In this document: positions 36,052 through 45,689 of the stretch, in pieces | Layout of the letters: each line of letters starts with the position of its first letter | How positions within the stretch are numbered: position 1 is the first letter of the stretch | NCBI GenBank assembly: GCA_964567745.1 | Contig: CAZMNY010000002.1 | Span: forward strand, 1 to 64,000 | Source of the DNA: CAZMNY01 sp964567745 | GTDB taxonomy: Bacteria > Planctomycetota > Planctomycetia > Pirellulales > Pirellulaceae | Reading direction: 5' to 3' | DNA length: 64,000 bases | The notes under the pieces: generated by a model | Databases searched by the model: none | Told to the model about the DNA's origin: nothing | What the model saw: only the letters and a program-made list of their open reading frames with translations | Program-made: the position numbers and the translations under genes

Positions 36052-38984
36052 ATGGGTGATTCGGATATCAAATTCTTTCGGATGGCTCTCGCAGTGAGTA
36101 CAACTGACTCCAAGGTCGCGGCGACTTACGTAACCGGCCGAAAACGCCTTTCGGTGAAGGCTACCATGGACAAAGGGACGGTTGCTCCGAAGGAATCGGG
36201 CGCACGCTCGGGTCGCAAACGGCGGCTCGCAGCCGCTGAGCAAGCGTTACGTGATTCCGAAGCTGTCTACCAATCGCTCGTCGAAGCGCTGCCGCTGGCG
36301 GTCTTTCGCAAAGACCGCGAATTCCGATTGATATTCGGTAACAAGAAATTCTGCGAGGCTCTAATGAAAACTCCCGAGGAGTTTGTGGGCCGAACCGACT
36401 TCGATCTATTCCCTCGCGAGCTCGCCAAGAAATTTCGCCGCGATGACGTTCGAGTGATCGACTCCAGCGAGGTGCTAGAAGATTTCGAGGAGATAGCAAC
36501 TTCGGACGGCGACATCCGAGAAATCCATGTGCTCAAGGGTCCAATTCGATCGGCCGATGGCGAATTCGTCGGCATCCAAGGCATGTTCTGGGACGTCACG
36601 GAGCAGCACGATGCATTGCGTGCGGGCGAGGCGCGGATACCGCGAGATGTTCGAAAACGCCAACGACCTAATCTATACCGCGGACCTGAAGGGCCAATTC
36701 ACGTCGCTCAACCGAGCTGGCGAATTAATCACGAAGTACTCGCGCGAAGAAATCATCGGTTGCAATGTCGACACGCTAATCGCCCCGGAAGACTTGGAGA
36801 AGGCGAATGAAATGTCGCGAAGGAAACTCGCGACCCATCAGCCGACCACCTACGAAATCCACATCATCGCGAAGGGCGGAGCGCGTGTGCCTGTCGAAGT
36901 CGGTTCTCGCCTGGTATACGAGAAGGGCGAGCCGGTGCGATCCATGGCATGGTTCGCGATATCACCGAACGAAAACGAGCGGAAGAGCAGTTGCTCGCTG
37001 CGAAAGAGGCAGCTGATTCGGCTAAAGATGAAGCCAACGCGGCGAGCCGAGCCAAGAGCGAGCTTGTCGCCAACATGAGTCACGAGATTCGCACGCCGAT
37101 GAACGGCATCATCGGCATGGCGGAACTATTGACCAACACGGAACTCAGCCCCGAGCAGCGCGAGTACGTCGGCATGGTCCAACAATCGGCCAACGCCTGC
37201 TCCGACTGCTCAACGACATTCTTGACTTCTCCAAGATTGAGGCGGGCAAGCTTGAACTTGAGCCGATCGACTTCAATCTCTCCGACTCTGTTGGAAGAAC
37301 CGTGCAGACTCTGGCGACTCGAGCCGCCGAGAAGGGACTCGAGCTCGCTTGCCACATTCCGCCGGGATTGCCGGAGACGTTGGTTGGCGATCCTGGACGA
37401 TTGCGTCAGGTGATTGTCAACTTGGTTGGCAACGCGATCAAATTCACCGAACATGGCGAAGTCGTGCTCGACGGCGAATGCACGTCGCGAAATTCAGATC
37501 GCGCGATGCTTCACTTTTCTGTTCGCGCCACAGGAATTGGCATTCCGGAGAAGAAACAGCGAGTCATTCTTGACTCATTTAGTCAGGCCGATGCGTCCAC
37601 CACGAGAAGATTTGGGAGGCACAGGACTCGGCCTTGCTATCTCGGCTCAGCTCCTGGAGATGATGGGCGGCCGAATTTGGGTGGACAGTCAAGTTGGCCG
37701 AGGGGCGACGTTTCATTTCGACGTTTACATTTGGCGTTTCGAAAGAACAGCCGTCGCAAAACCGCTTCGAACTTGGCTCGCTTGCCGAGCTTCCGACGTT
37801 GGTCGCGGACGACAACGCCACCAACCGACGCATTCTCGACGAGATGCTCAACAGCTGGTCGCTCGCGCCTTTCGTCGCCGATGGCGGCGTCGCCCGCGCT
37901 GTCCGAATTGCAACAAGCGGCCAACGATGGCCAGCCCTATCGGCTCGTTCTTCTCGACTGCATGATGCCTGGCATAGACGGTTTCACTCTCGCCGACTTG
38001 CTTCAAGGCAACTCATCGCTGGCCTGTCCGGCAATGATCACGATCTCCTCATCCACTCGCCCCGGCGACTTTCAGCGTTGCCGAGATCTTGGCATCGCAC
38101 GGCATATGACCAAGCCGGTCATCAAGTCAGAACTGTTCGACGCCATCATCGACGTCCTTGGCGAACACCTCGATGACTCGCCCTGCCCGCCCGTTGATCA
38201 ACAGCCCAAGGCCGCGAAACAGCTACGCGTTCTGCTTGTTGAGGACGGCGTGACTAATCAACGCGTTGCAACTGGGTTTCTCGAGCAAGCGGGACACAAC
38301 GTATCTATCGCCAACAATGGCAAAGAGGCAGTCGAAGCGACGGACAACGAAGAGTTTGATATCGTCCTGATGGATGTGCAAATGCCGGTGATGGATGGGC
38401 ACGAGGCGACGGCGGCCATTCGCGAGCGGGAAGAAGGCACCGGCGGCCACTTGACGATTATTGCGATGACAGCCGCGGCCATGAAGGGCGCTCGCGAACT
38501 CTGCCTTCAGTCCGGCATGGACGCCTACGTTTCAAAGCCGATCGACGCGGACGAACTTTTTGGCACGATCGACTCATTCTGCTCTGACAAATCACCGTCG
38601 AGCGAATCGCCAACGAACCGGAACGACGGCAACTCGACGCCCGGACCTGTCGTCGATTTTGAGGCCGCCCTGAAAACCATTCCGGGCGACGTCGATGTGC
38701 TGCGTGAACTAGCCTCACTTTGCCTCGAGGAGTGCCCAAGCCTGCTGAGCACGCTCGAGGAAGCCCTCGACGACAACGACGCGACGGCGGCCAAGCGAGC
38801 GGCGCATACACTGAGGAGCTCGTCGCGAATCATCGCCGCGGATGACATCAATCAACTCTGCTCGCGTTTGGAAGTGATGGCGAGCAACAACGAGCTCGCA
38901 CAAATCGGGGACGGGATGCCGCAACTTCATGCCATCGCTGATCGTACTTGCTCAGCAATCACCCATTGGCTCGGCGACCGCTGA
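36052..38984 (+). pseudogene. broken hybrid histidine kinase gene (PAS-PAS-HisKA-ATPase-REC-REC-HPt)
   Basis: Pieces in three frames line up as one kinase of about 970 residues. PAS 1 (VYQSLVEALPLAVFRKDREF) is followed by a shift near 36635. PAS 2 (YREMFENANDLIYTADLKGQ) runs to a shift near 36943. HisKA with ELVANMSHEIRTPMNGIIGM has a shift near 37195, then LRLLNDILDFSKIEAGKLEL and LRQVIVNLVGNAIKFTEHGE. A shift near 37610 leads to GGTGLGLAISAQLLEMMGGR, another near 37725 to REC 1 (LPTLVADDNATNRRILDEML), and another near 37890 to VLLDCMMPGIDGF. REC 2 (VLMDVQMPVMDGHEA) and HPt (AAKRAAHTLRSSSR) are intact in the last 1.1 kb. The start is uncertain; ATG 36166 is also possible. Confidence 0.85.
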
Positions 38985-38987
38985 TCG

Positions 38988-40583
38988 CTAGTTCGAGTCC
39001 GCGCTGGCGGCCGGCACCCAACGTTTTTTCTGAATGGTTTCGAAATCGACGACGGCGTCGTTGGCCGCGTCGAGCCCTCTTCGAGTCGCTCCGGATTGGA
39101 TCAAGTCCCGGAACTCCTTTGTCATCCGCGCCACCACTTCCGGACGCTTCGCCGATAGGTCCACTTTTTCGGCGATATCTGACTTCAGATCATAGAGTTC
39201 TGCGATCGTCGGTTTGCCTCTCGACTGGGAGACGTTTCGTCCGTTCTTCTTGAAAACCAGTTTCCAATTGTCGTCGCGATACGCGAATTCACCATGGTTC
39301 GAATGACTCACGAGCGAACTACGGCGTTTCGATCCCGATCTCGATTGGCCCAGCAGCGACGCAAGGAAACTCAGACTGTCTTCCGCGCCGTCATTGGGCA
39401 TCTTAGCGCCGACGACGTCGGCCAAGGTGGCGTACAGATCGGTCAAGCAGACAAGCTGCTCATGGCTTGCTCCCGCTGCGATACGTTTCGGCCAACGAAC
39501 AACTAACGGGACTCGATGCCCGCCCTCCCAGACATCTCCTTTGTGTCCCCGGTAGGGTCCGCTTGGCTGATGACCGGCGTCGACCAGATCCTGCCAACCC
39601 GTATAGTGTGAATGTCCGTTGTCCGCGGTGAAGATGACAATCGTGTTATCCGCGATTCCCGCGTCGTCGACCGCTTTGATAACTTGTCCCGCCGACCAAT
39701 CCGTTTCCATGACAAAGTCAGCGATCGGGGCGATGCCGCTCTTTCCTCGAAAGGACTTCGAGGGCACGACTGGCTCGTGAGGCGAGGTCATTGAGAAGAA
39801 TAAGAAGAACGGTTCTTTCTTCTTCGCGCGTTGGTGAATCTGAGCCACTGCGCGCCGAGTCAGCTCGGGAAGGATCTCTTGCATCCGCCAGCCTGGCGCG
39901 GTCGGCGCGCCGACGAAGCGTTTGGGCAGAACGATACCTTCGCTCGGATCCAACTTGTAACTTGCGGTCGGCTGAACCGCCACGCGATCGTTTTCGATGT
40001 AGGTAAACGGAGGCAGGTTGGGAAGGTCGACTCCATAGAAACAGTCGAAGCCGCGCTCCGTCGGTCCTCCTCGAACCGGCTGCTCAAAATCCCACGTCAG
40101 TGTTGCTTGACCGTTCGGAACGTCCGTCATTCGGCTCGGCTGAGGCCCGCTCCAATTCCATCCCAAATGCCACTTCCCGATGCAGCATGTTTGATAGCCG
40201 TTTTGCCGGAGCATACCAGGCAACGTTGGACGGTCCGCAGCAATCAGCGGCGGCTCATAGGCGGCGATCACCCATTCCTGTAGTCGCGTCCGCCACGCGT
40301 AACGGCCGGTCAATAGCCCGTAGCGAGTTGGCGAGCAAACCGCCGAAGGACTGTGCGCGTCCGTGAAACTTATCCCGCGCTGAACAAGCTGATCGAGATA
40401 GGGCGTGGCGATCTTGTTTTCGGGGTAGTGCTCTTGGATGTCGCCGACGCCGAAATCATCGGCAAGGATGACAACCACGTTGGGGCGTTCGCCTGCCTCG
40501 AGCGACTTTCCCAATTGGCCAATCGCCGTTATCGAAACACAGATTAGACAACTGACGATTAGGTGCCGCTTTGCTTGAATCAC
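38988..40583 (-). CDS. secreted sulfatase (formylglycine type), second of operon
   Basis: 531 residues from a GTG at 40583, eight bases after the stop of the upstream sulfatase; the frame extends further upstream but only inside that gene. A signal peptide (LIVSCLICVSITAIGQLG) precedes PNVVVILADDFGVGD. SAVCSPTRYGLLTGRYAW has the C-x-P-x-R motif (Cys about 83). IGKWHLGWNW, FSMTSPHEPVVPSK and IFTADNGHSHYTG follow. Substrate unknown. The stop lies four bases from the end of the convergent kinase pseudogene. Confidence 0.9.
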   Translation of the reverse strand: MIQAKRHLIVSCLICVSITAIGQLGKSLEAGERPNVVVILADDFGVGDIQEHYPENKIATPYLDQLVQRGISFTDAHSPSAVCSPTRYGLLTGRYAWRTRLQEWVIAAYEPPLIAADRPTLPGMLRQNGYQTCCIGKWHLGWNWSGPQPSRMTDVPNGQATLTWDFEQPVRGGPTERGFDCFYGVDLPNLPPFTYIENDRVAVQPTASYKLDPSEGIVLPKRFVGAPTAPGWRMQEILPELTRRAVAQIHQRAKKKEPFFLFFSMTSPHEPVVPSKSFRGKSGIAPIADFVMETDWSAGQVIKAVDDAGIADNTIVIFTADNGHSHYTGWQDLVDAGHQPSGPYRGHKGDVWEGGHRVPLVVRWPKRIAAGASHEQLVCLTDLYATLADVVGAKMPNDGAEDSLSFLASLLGQSRSGSKRRSSLVSHSNHGEFAYRDDNWKLVFKKNGRNVSQSRGKPTIAELYDLKSDIAEKVDLSAKRPEVVARMTKEFRDLIQSGATRRGLDAANDAVVDFETIQKKRWVPAASADSN

Positions 40584-40590
40584 GTCAGCT

Positions 40591-42138
40591 TCACTTTCGC
40601 GGTTTGGCTTCTTTGAGCAGGTGATGTTGGGGGGCGGGAATTCGATCGTATCGCAATTCACCGCCAATTAGTCGCATTAGTACTCGGCCGCGTTTCGATT
40701 TCATAAACAAATAGTCAGATTTCGGCGTCGGAAACACGGGGACTTGAGCTTGAGTTCTCTCGAACGATGCGAGCAGCTTGGCGACCACTTCCGGGTGTTT
40801 CGCCGCGACGTCGACCTGCTCTCCTCGATCCACTTCCAGATCGAACAGCATCATCGTTTTCGGCTCAGCTCCCGTCGTCAATCCTGGATGCTGTGTCGGC
40901 TTGGGTTGCTCGAACGGCGCTAGCAAGATCACTCCATCCGGTCCGCGAGGATCGACCCAGTGCTCGAGTTCGTCGCGGGATAGATTGCTGAACCTCAGCG
41001 GGCCCGGGCTTCGCACATGCAGCTTCCACTTGCCCGAGCGAACACAGGCCAAGAAGCCGCCCTGCATTCCAAAGATCGCATCGTGCGGACTCGGCGTCTT
41101 GCTCTCAACGAGCATCGGCAGAATGTTCTCTCCATCAATCGTTCGATCCTCTGGCAGCGCAACGTCGGCGAGCTCGCACACGGTAGGCAGAATGTCGATC
41201 GTTGCGGCCGGGTTGTGGTTGACGATGCCCGCTGGAATGACGCCTGGCATGCGCGCGATCATGGGAACTCGCAGCCCGCCCTCCCAAGTCTTTCCTTTCA
41301 TTCCACGTAGCCCGCCAGTCGAGCCGCCGTACCAGGGACCGTTATCCGAGGTGAAAATCACAAGCGTCTTTTCGTCGAGCGACAGTTCCTTCAGCTTCGC
41401 GAGTACGCGTCCAACGGAATGGTCGAGTTCGGCCATGACATCCGCGTAAAGATTGTCTCGAGTTTCCGGCGTATAGAAGTTGTCGGATGCCGCCAGCGGC
41501 TTGTGCGGCATGGCGTGAGGCAAATAAACGAAAAACGGGCGGTCCTTGTTCTTCTCGATAAATTGTAGAGTTCGATCGGTATAACTGCCGGTCAGCCGTG
41601 CCTGAACTACCGGGTACTCGACAACCGTTTCGTTGCGCACGACTTGCACGGGAAACATGTCGTTCGAGTAAAGGATCCCGTAGTATTCGTCGAAGCCCTG
41701 TGTTCGCGGCAACCACTTGCGCTTATGACCGAGATGCCATTTCCCATATGCGGCGGTCGCGTATCCTGCTTCCTTGAGCAGTTCAGCGATCGTGACTTCC
41801 GATTGCGGAAGGCCGAAATTCGATTGCCCGGCGTCGGGCGCCGGGTTGCGAACCATGGTGTGGCGAAACGGATAGCGTCCCGTCAAGATGGTTGCTCGAG
41901 AAGGTGCGCAGTATGGAGTCGGGACATAGAAGCTCGTCAGCCGAGCGCCCTGCCCCGCCATCCGATCGAGGTTCGGCGTGTTGAATGGACTGTCTTTGTC
42001 GAAGCAAGCGACATCGCCATACCCCAAGTCATCCGCAAGAATGAGGACGATGTTGGGCTTGTCCACCGCCGCAGCTACCGTAGCCCACATCATCGCGATC
42101 ATCAACGAGGCGGCGGGGCGGAACGATGATTGCAACAT
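40591..42138 (-). CDS. secreted sulfatase (formylglycine type), first of operon
   Basis: 515 residues. ATG at 42138 is preceded by GGAG at eight bases and starts a signal peptide (LMIAMMWATVAAAVDKPN). PNIVLILADDLGYGD holds the metal Asp pair. TPYCAPSRATILTGRYPFRH is the formylglycine motif (Cys about 77). YGKWHLGHK, YLPHAMPHKPL and FTSDNGPWYGGSTGG fit arylsulfatase A-like enzymes. The C-terminus is basic. It is co-transcribed with the sulfatase that follows eight bases later; the two differ widely, so they are not a recent duplication. Confidence 0.92.
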   Translation of the reverse strand: MLQSSFRPAASLMIAMMWATVAAAVDKPNIVLILADDLGYGDVACFDKDSPFNTPNLDRMAGQGARLTSFYVPTPYCAPSRATILTGRYPFRHTMVRNPAPDAGQSNFGLPQSEVTIAELLKEAGYATAAYGKWHLGHKRKWLPRTQGFDEYYGILYSNDMFPVQVVRNETVVEYPVVQARLTGSYTDRTLQFIEKNKDRPFFVYLPHAMPHKPLAASDNFYTPETRDNLYADVMAELDHSVGRVLAKLKELSLDEKTLVIFTSDNGPWYGGSTGGLRGMKGKTWEGGLRVPMIARMPGVIPAGIVNHNPAATIDILPTVCELADVALPEDRTIDGENILPMLVESKTPSPHDAIFGMQGGFLACVRSGKWKLHVRSPGPLRFSNLSRDELEHWVDPRGPDGVILLAPFEQPKPTQHPGLTTGAEPKTMMLFDLEVDRGEQVDVAAKHPEVVAKLLASFERTQAQVPVFPTPKSDYLFMKSKRGRVLMRLIGGELRYDRIPAPQHHLLKEAKPRK

Positions 42139-42490
42139 GGGTGCTCCAAGGGACGCGGTCGAACGAAGAACGAACCGATTCGAAAGCGGCTCGGCCAAAG
42201 GCAGGCGTTTTGGTTGCCACGATGCGGAAACGTACGCCGAACATCTTGGCGTTCGATGACCATGATACAACGACCACAGCGCCGCGTCTCGCAGTTCATT
42301 TGTGATATGATCAATGGCGGTGACCAAAGCGTTCAACCAACAGACGCGTATGGCGTGATTTCTGGTTGAGCGTCTAAGGTGGAAGTTATGAGTTAGTCGC
42401 TAAGAACGAGCGTCCGCTCGAATGGCTTCTCGTGTGCACGCCCAGGTCATACCGAGGGTCGCTGTTCGAAAAGGAATAGAGGAGTCTTTC
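42139..42490. other. divergent promoter region, no gene seen
   Basis: About 350 bases between the sulfatase operon and the FMN-binding lipoprotein gene. It should contain both promoters. A TATGAT at about 42306 could be a -10 box for the plus strand but has no good -35 partner. Confidence 0.45.
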
Positions 42491-43885
42491 ATGATGTCGA
42501 ATACGTCGGCCGAATCCAGTCCAACGCCATGCGGTCCAGCACGACACGGCCTTGCGTCGTTGGTCCTAGTTATTTTCGTCGTCGGCATGTTCGGTTGCGG
42601 CAGCGCCGACGATTCCCCTCCGCCAGTCGCAAACGGGGTTGATGGGCCCATAACCGAACCGCTCGCGCCGGCATTCGATGAAGAACTTGACATCCAGGAA
42701 GATCCCGTCGAGCCAGAGCCATCCGCAACGACGCCGAACGTGACAACGCCAGACGCGACAACGCCAGACGCAGCCGCGCCAGAAACAAACGCAGCAGATG
42801 CAAAGCCAGAAGCGGAGAAGGGCCAACCGACGAAACAACCGGCACCGACGCCAAACATCGAACAGCCGAAACCCGAATCGCCTACGGCGACCTCTCCCGA
42901 TCCACTCGAGACGAAGCCTGCTGAGGCGAGGCCTGTTGACGCGACACCCATCGAAACAGAGCCAGCGGCGACGGAAGGCGCTGTTGATGCGGCTGCGCGG
43001 CTGGAGAAGCAGCTCGCCGAATTCCAAATTCCGCCGGCATGGGTGAGCACCGTCACTTCGAAATGGGACGTGGCGCGAAAACCTTGGAGCGAGGGCCGTC
43101 AGGAAATCCGCCGTTTGCTTGGCAAGAGCGACATCGCCTCGCGGCGTGAGGGAGTCAAGCTGACGTGGGACTACCTTCAAAAGAAAGACATTGGCGACGG
43201 TCACGAATACGGCATGTACATGTTCATGGGCGAGGAGCCGTTGTGGGCGGTCATTGCCTACCGCGAGTATGTCCACCGACCCGTTCAAAAATACCCACCC
43301 TATTTCGGTCTCGGCGCCTTGGCTTCGCTGTACGCCGAACGCGGCCTGTTTGAACCGGCGGAAGCGTTGTTGCTGCGAGGCCTCGACATGGCGCCGCCGA
43401 AAGCGGAATGGGTCGAGATGCGAAAAGCCGAAATGCATGATGAATTGGGCGATCTCTATTCGACTTGGGATCGAGCCGACAAGGCGAAGCAGCACTATCG
43501 TGAATCGATGAAGTGGTACTCGAAGGCCCGACCTCCCTACGGTCGCCACTTGTTGCCGCGACGAAGGACCAAAGTGCAAACGAAACTCGACCTGCTCAGC
43601 CAGTCCTCGCTGCGAGGCGTTTCGCTTCGTGACGGGAGCTACAAAGAAAACGCGCTTGGCTACTCGGGCGATATCAAATTGACCGTCACCGTTCGTGGCG
43701 GCAAGGTCTCCGATATCAGCATGAAGCACGAGGAGAAGATCGAGCAAAACGCGACGAAGATCATTCCTCGTCGCATCATTGAAAAGCAGAGTTTGCAAGT
43801 CGACGGCATCAGCGGCGCGACGGTGACCAAGGATGCGATTGTCGCCGGGACGCTGCGGGCCCTGAGACGGGCGGGCCTCAAGTGA
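42491..43885 (+). CDS. FMN-binding lipoprotein with TPR-like middle
   Basis: 464 residues. ATG at 42491 follows AGAGGAG by five to six bases. A lipobox (VVGMFGCGSADD) anchors it at about residue 36. Residues about 40-170 are a Pro/Thr/Ala/Glu-rich linker with small repeats (TTPDATTPDAAAPE). Residues about 225-370 are helical and TPR-like (YFGLGALASLYAERGLFEPA). The end is an FMN_bind domain: VSDISMKHEEKIEQNATKII and DGISGATVTKD, whose Thr (about 444) is the expected site of covalent FMN attachment in RnfG/NqrC/NosR-type domains. The stop overlaps the start of the polyferredoxin gene (GTGA), so the two are probably one electron-transfer unit. Confidence 0.85.
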   Translation: MMSNTSAESSPTPCGPARHGLASLVLVIFVVGMFGCGSADDSPPPVANGVDGPITEPLAPAFDEELDIQEDPVEPEPSATTPNVTTPDATTPDAAAPETNAADAKPEAEKGQPTKQPAPTPNIEQPKPESPTATSPDPLETKPAEARPVDATPIETEPAATEGAVDAAARLEKQLAEFQIPPAWVSTVTSKWDVARKPWSEGRQEIRRLLGKSDIASRREGVKLTWDYLQKKDIGDGHEYGMYMFMGEEPLWAVIAYREYVHRPVQKYPPYFGLGALASLYAERGLFEPAEALLLRGLDMAPPKAEWVEMRKAEMHDELGDLYSTWDRADKAKQHYRESMKWYSKARPPYGRHLLPRRRTKVQTKLDLLSQSSLRGVSLRDGSYKENALGYSGDIKLTVTVRGGKVSDISMKHEEKIEQNATKIIPRRIIEKQSLQVDGISGATVTKDAIVAGTLRALRRAGLK

Positions 43886-45633
43886 GGCTGCCCGCTGCGG
43901 ATATCTTCTTTCGCTTTCGCAAGAAGAGCCAACGCAAGGGTTGGGTCGGTACGGTTTGGCGAATGCTCGAGCGAGTCGGTCCGGTGACCCGAAGTTCACC
44001 TGCGCGACGAGCGATCCAAGCGATCTGCCTAGTGCTCTTTCTCGATGCGTTCTTCCGAGTCTGTTGGCCCTACTCGGAAAGCTTTAGCGCGACGACGTTC
44101 AGCGACAAAGAGTTTTTTCCTGTCGAGTCATTCTTGTTGATCGACCCGCTTGTCGGCGTCACCACGGCGCTCGCCGGACGCGTGCTCAACTTTGCGACTT
44201 TGTGGTGGCTGGTTGGCATCGTCGCTTTCTGCATCGTCATACCTCGCGCCTTTTGCGGATACTTTTGCCCGCTCGGAACTCTGATCGATCTATTCGACTG
44301 GTTGATTGGACGGCGTTTTGCACGTTGGCACGTGCTCGACAACCCAACGGACCTGCCTAGGCCGCGAGCGTGGGTTCACTTCAAGTACTACGTGCTCGGT
44401 GCCGTGATCGCCTCGTCGTGCTTCGGCGTGTTGACGAGCGGTTACGTCTCCGCGATCCCCGTGCTCACTCGCGGCCTGCTATTCAGTCTCGGTCGATGGC
44501 AACTGGGCTGGATGAAAGGCGAGGGTCAGCTCGGCCCCATCGGCCCGATGTTTTATGTATCGATGTTTCTATTCGCCGGGGTCTTTCTGCTCAGCCTTCG
44601 CGGGCGACGATTTTGGTGTCGTTATGTTTGTCCAAGCGGCGCTCTACTCTCGGCGATGAATTTCTTCCGCGTTGGCGAGCGAAAGGTTGAATCGTCCTGT
44701 ATCAATTGCGACAAGTGTGTTGAGATTTGCCCCTTCGACGCGATCCAGGAGGACTTCACGACTCGCGGCAATGAGTGCACGTATTGTCAGTCATGCGGCG
44801 GCGTCTGCCCAACGCACGCGATCAAGTTCGTCTCGCGATGGAACTTGGTCGAGTTGAAGACGGAAAACGACCCGCCCGTCGAGCCGCGTCCTGTTTCGCG
44901 TCGCGGATTCGTCGCCGCCGGCGTTGTTGGCGCCGCTTCGGCATTCGCAACTCGAGCCGCCTCAGTTGTTGCTAACGGTGAGAATGCGATTCGTCCGCTG
45001 AGGCCGCCTGGCAGTGTACCCGAGCGAGAATTTCTCGATCTCTGCATTCGATGCGGGGAGTGCTTCAAGGTTTGCCCTGGGCCTGTGCTACATCCAGCCG
45101 GACTCGAATACGGACTCGAATCCCTCTGGACTCCGGTCGCTCATCCCGACCACGCCGGTTGTCATCAGGACTGCGTCTTTTGCACACAAGTTTGCCCGAC
45201 CGGCGCCATCCAGCCGCTCACCTTGCCGGTCAAACGCGAAACCCACATGGGACTCGCCATCGTCGACACCAAGACGTGCCTTCCTTTTGACGAGGAGAAT
45301 CGAGAAGAGTGCGACCTTTGCTTTGTCGAATGCGAGCAGGCTGGATACCACGCGATTGAAATGAAGCGGATCTCGTTGCCTATCGATCGTGAGGAGCTCG
45401 AGGCGCAGGGATTCACCGATTTTGAGATCGACGAGATGGGGTCGATTAAGGCACCCTTTGTCGACGCTTCCAAATGCACCGGCTGCGGAATCTGCACCTA
45501 TCGCTGCCACACCCACTACAGCGTCCAAAACAATCGGCTATCCGAATCCGCTATTAAGATTTCCGCCGTGAACGAGCACCGACGCCTGCAATTCCCTTCC
45601 GATCCCAACGAACTGGGCGAGCCGGACACGTAA
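43882..45633 (+). CDS. NapH-NapG-like membrane polyferredoxin fusion
   Basis: 583 residues from a GTG overlapping the previous stop. The first half is NapH/NosR-like: several membrane segments with FCGYFCPLG and FWCRYVCPSGALLS, then two 4Fe-4S motifs, CINCDKCVEICPFDAI and CTYCQSCGGVCPTHAI. Near residue 337, SRRGFVAAGVVGAASAFA looks like a twin-arginine signal kept inside the chain. The second half is NapG-like: CIRCGECFKVCPGPVLH, CHQDCVFCTQVCPTGAI, CDLCFVECEQ and CTGCGICTYRCHTHYSV. So two subunits that are separate in nitrate reductase systems appear joined. It probably passes quinol electrons to or from the FMN lipoprotein; the final acceptor is not encoded nearby. Confidence 0.87.
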   Translation: MRLPAADIFFRFRKKSQRKGWVGTVWRMLERVGPVTRSSPARRAIQAICLVLFLDAFFRVCWPYSESFSATTFSDKEFFPVESFLLIDPLVGVTTALAGRVLNFATLWWLVGIVAFCIVIPRAFCGYFCPLGTLIDLFDWLIGRRFARWHVLDNPTDLPRPRAWVHFKYYVLGAVIASSCFGVLTSGYVSAIPVLTRGLLFSLGRWQLGWMKGEGQLGPIGPMFYVSMFLFAGVFLLSLRGRRFWCRYVCPSGALLSAMNFFRVGERKVESSCINCDKCVEICPFDAIQEDFTTRGNECTYCQSCGGVCPTHAIKFVSRWNLVELKTENDPPVEPRPVSRRGFVAAGVVGAASAFATRAASVVANGENAIRPLRPPGSVPEREFLDLCIRCGECFKVCPGPVLHPAGLEYGLESLWTPVAHPDHAGCHQDCVFCTQVCPTGAIQPLTLPVKRETHMGLAIVDTKTCLPFDEENREECDLCFVECEQAGYHAIEMKRISLPIDREELEAQGFTDFEIDEMGSIKAPFVDASKCTGCGICTYRCHTHYSVQNNRLSESAIKISAVNEHRRLQFPSDPNELGEPDT

Positions 45634-45689
45634 TCCAGAGGGCCGTCTCGGGCGCCAATGGTAGCGCGTGTCCGTTCGGTGCAATACGG

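Noticed and set aside
26360..38987. Prophage or insertion-sequence-driven disruption of the decayed region
   Set aside because: No transposase, integrase, terminal inverted repeats or target duplications were found; the damage is point stops and small shifts plus one internal deletion.
38988..40667. Earlier start for the second sulfatase inside the first one
   Set aside because: The extra 28 residues lie before the signal peptide and overlap the upstream coding region; the GTG at 40583 fits operon spacing.
42566..43999. Minus-strand open frame of 477 codons
   Set aside because: It lies over the FMN-binding lipoprotein gene, is rich in Arg, Trp and Cys in no pattern, and has no start signal.
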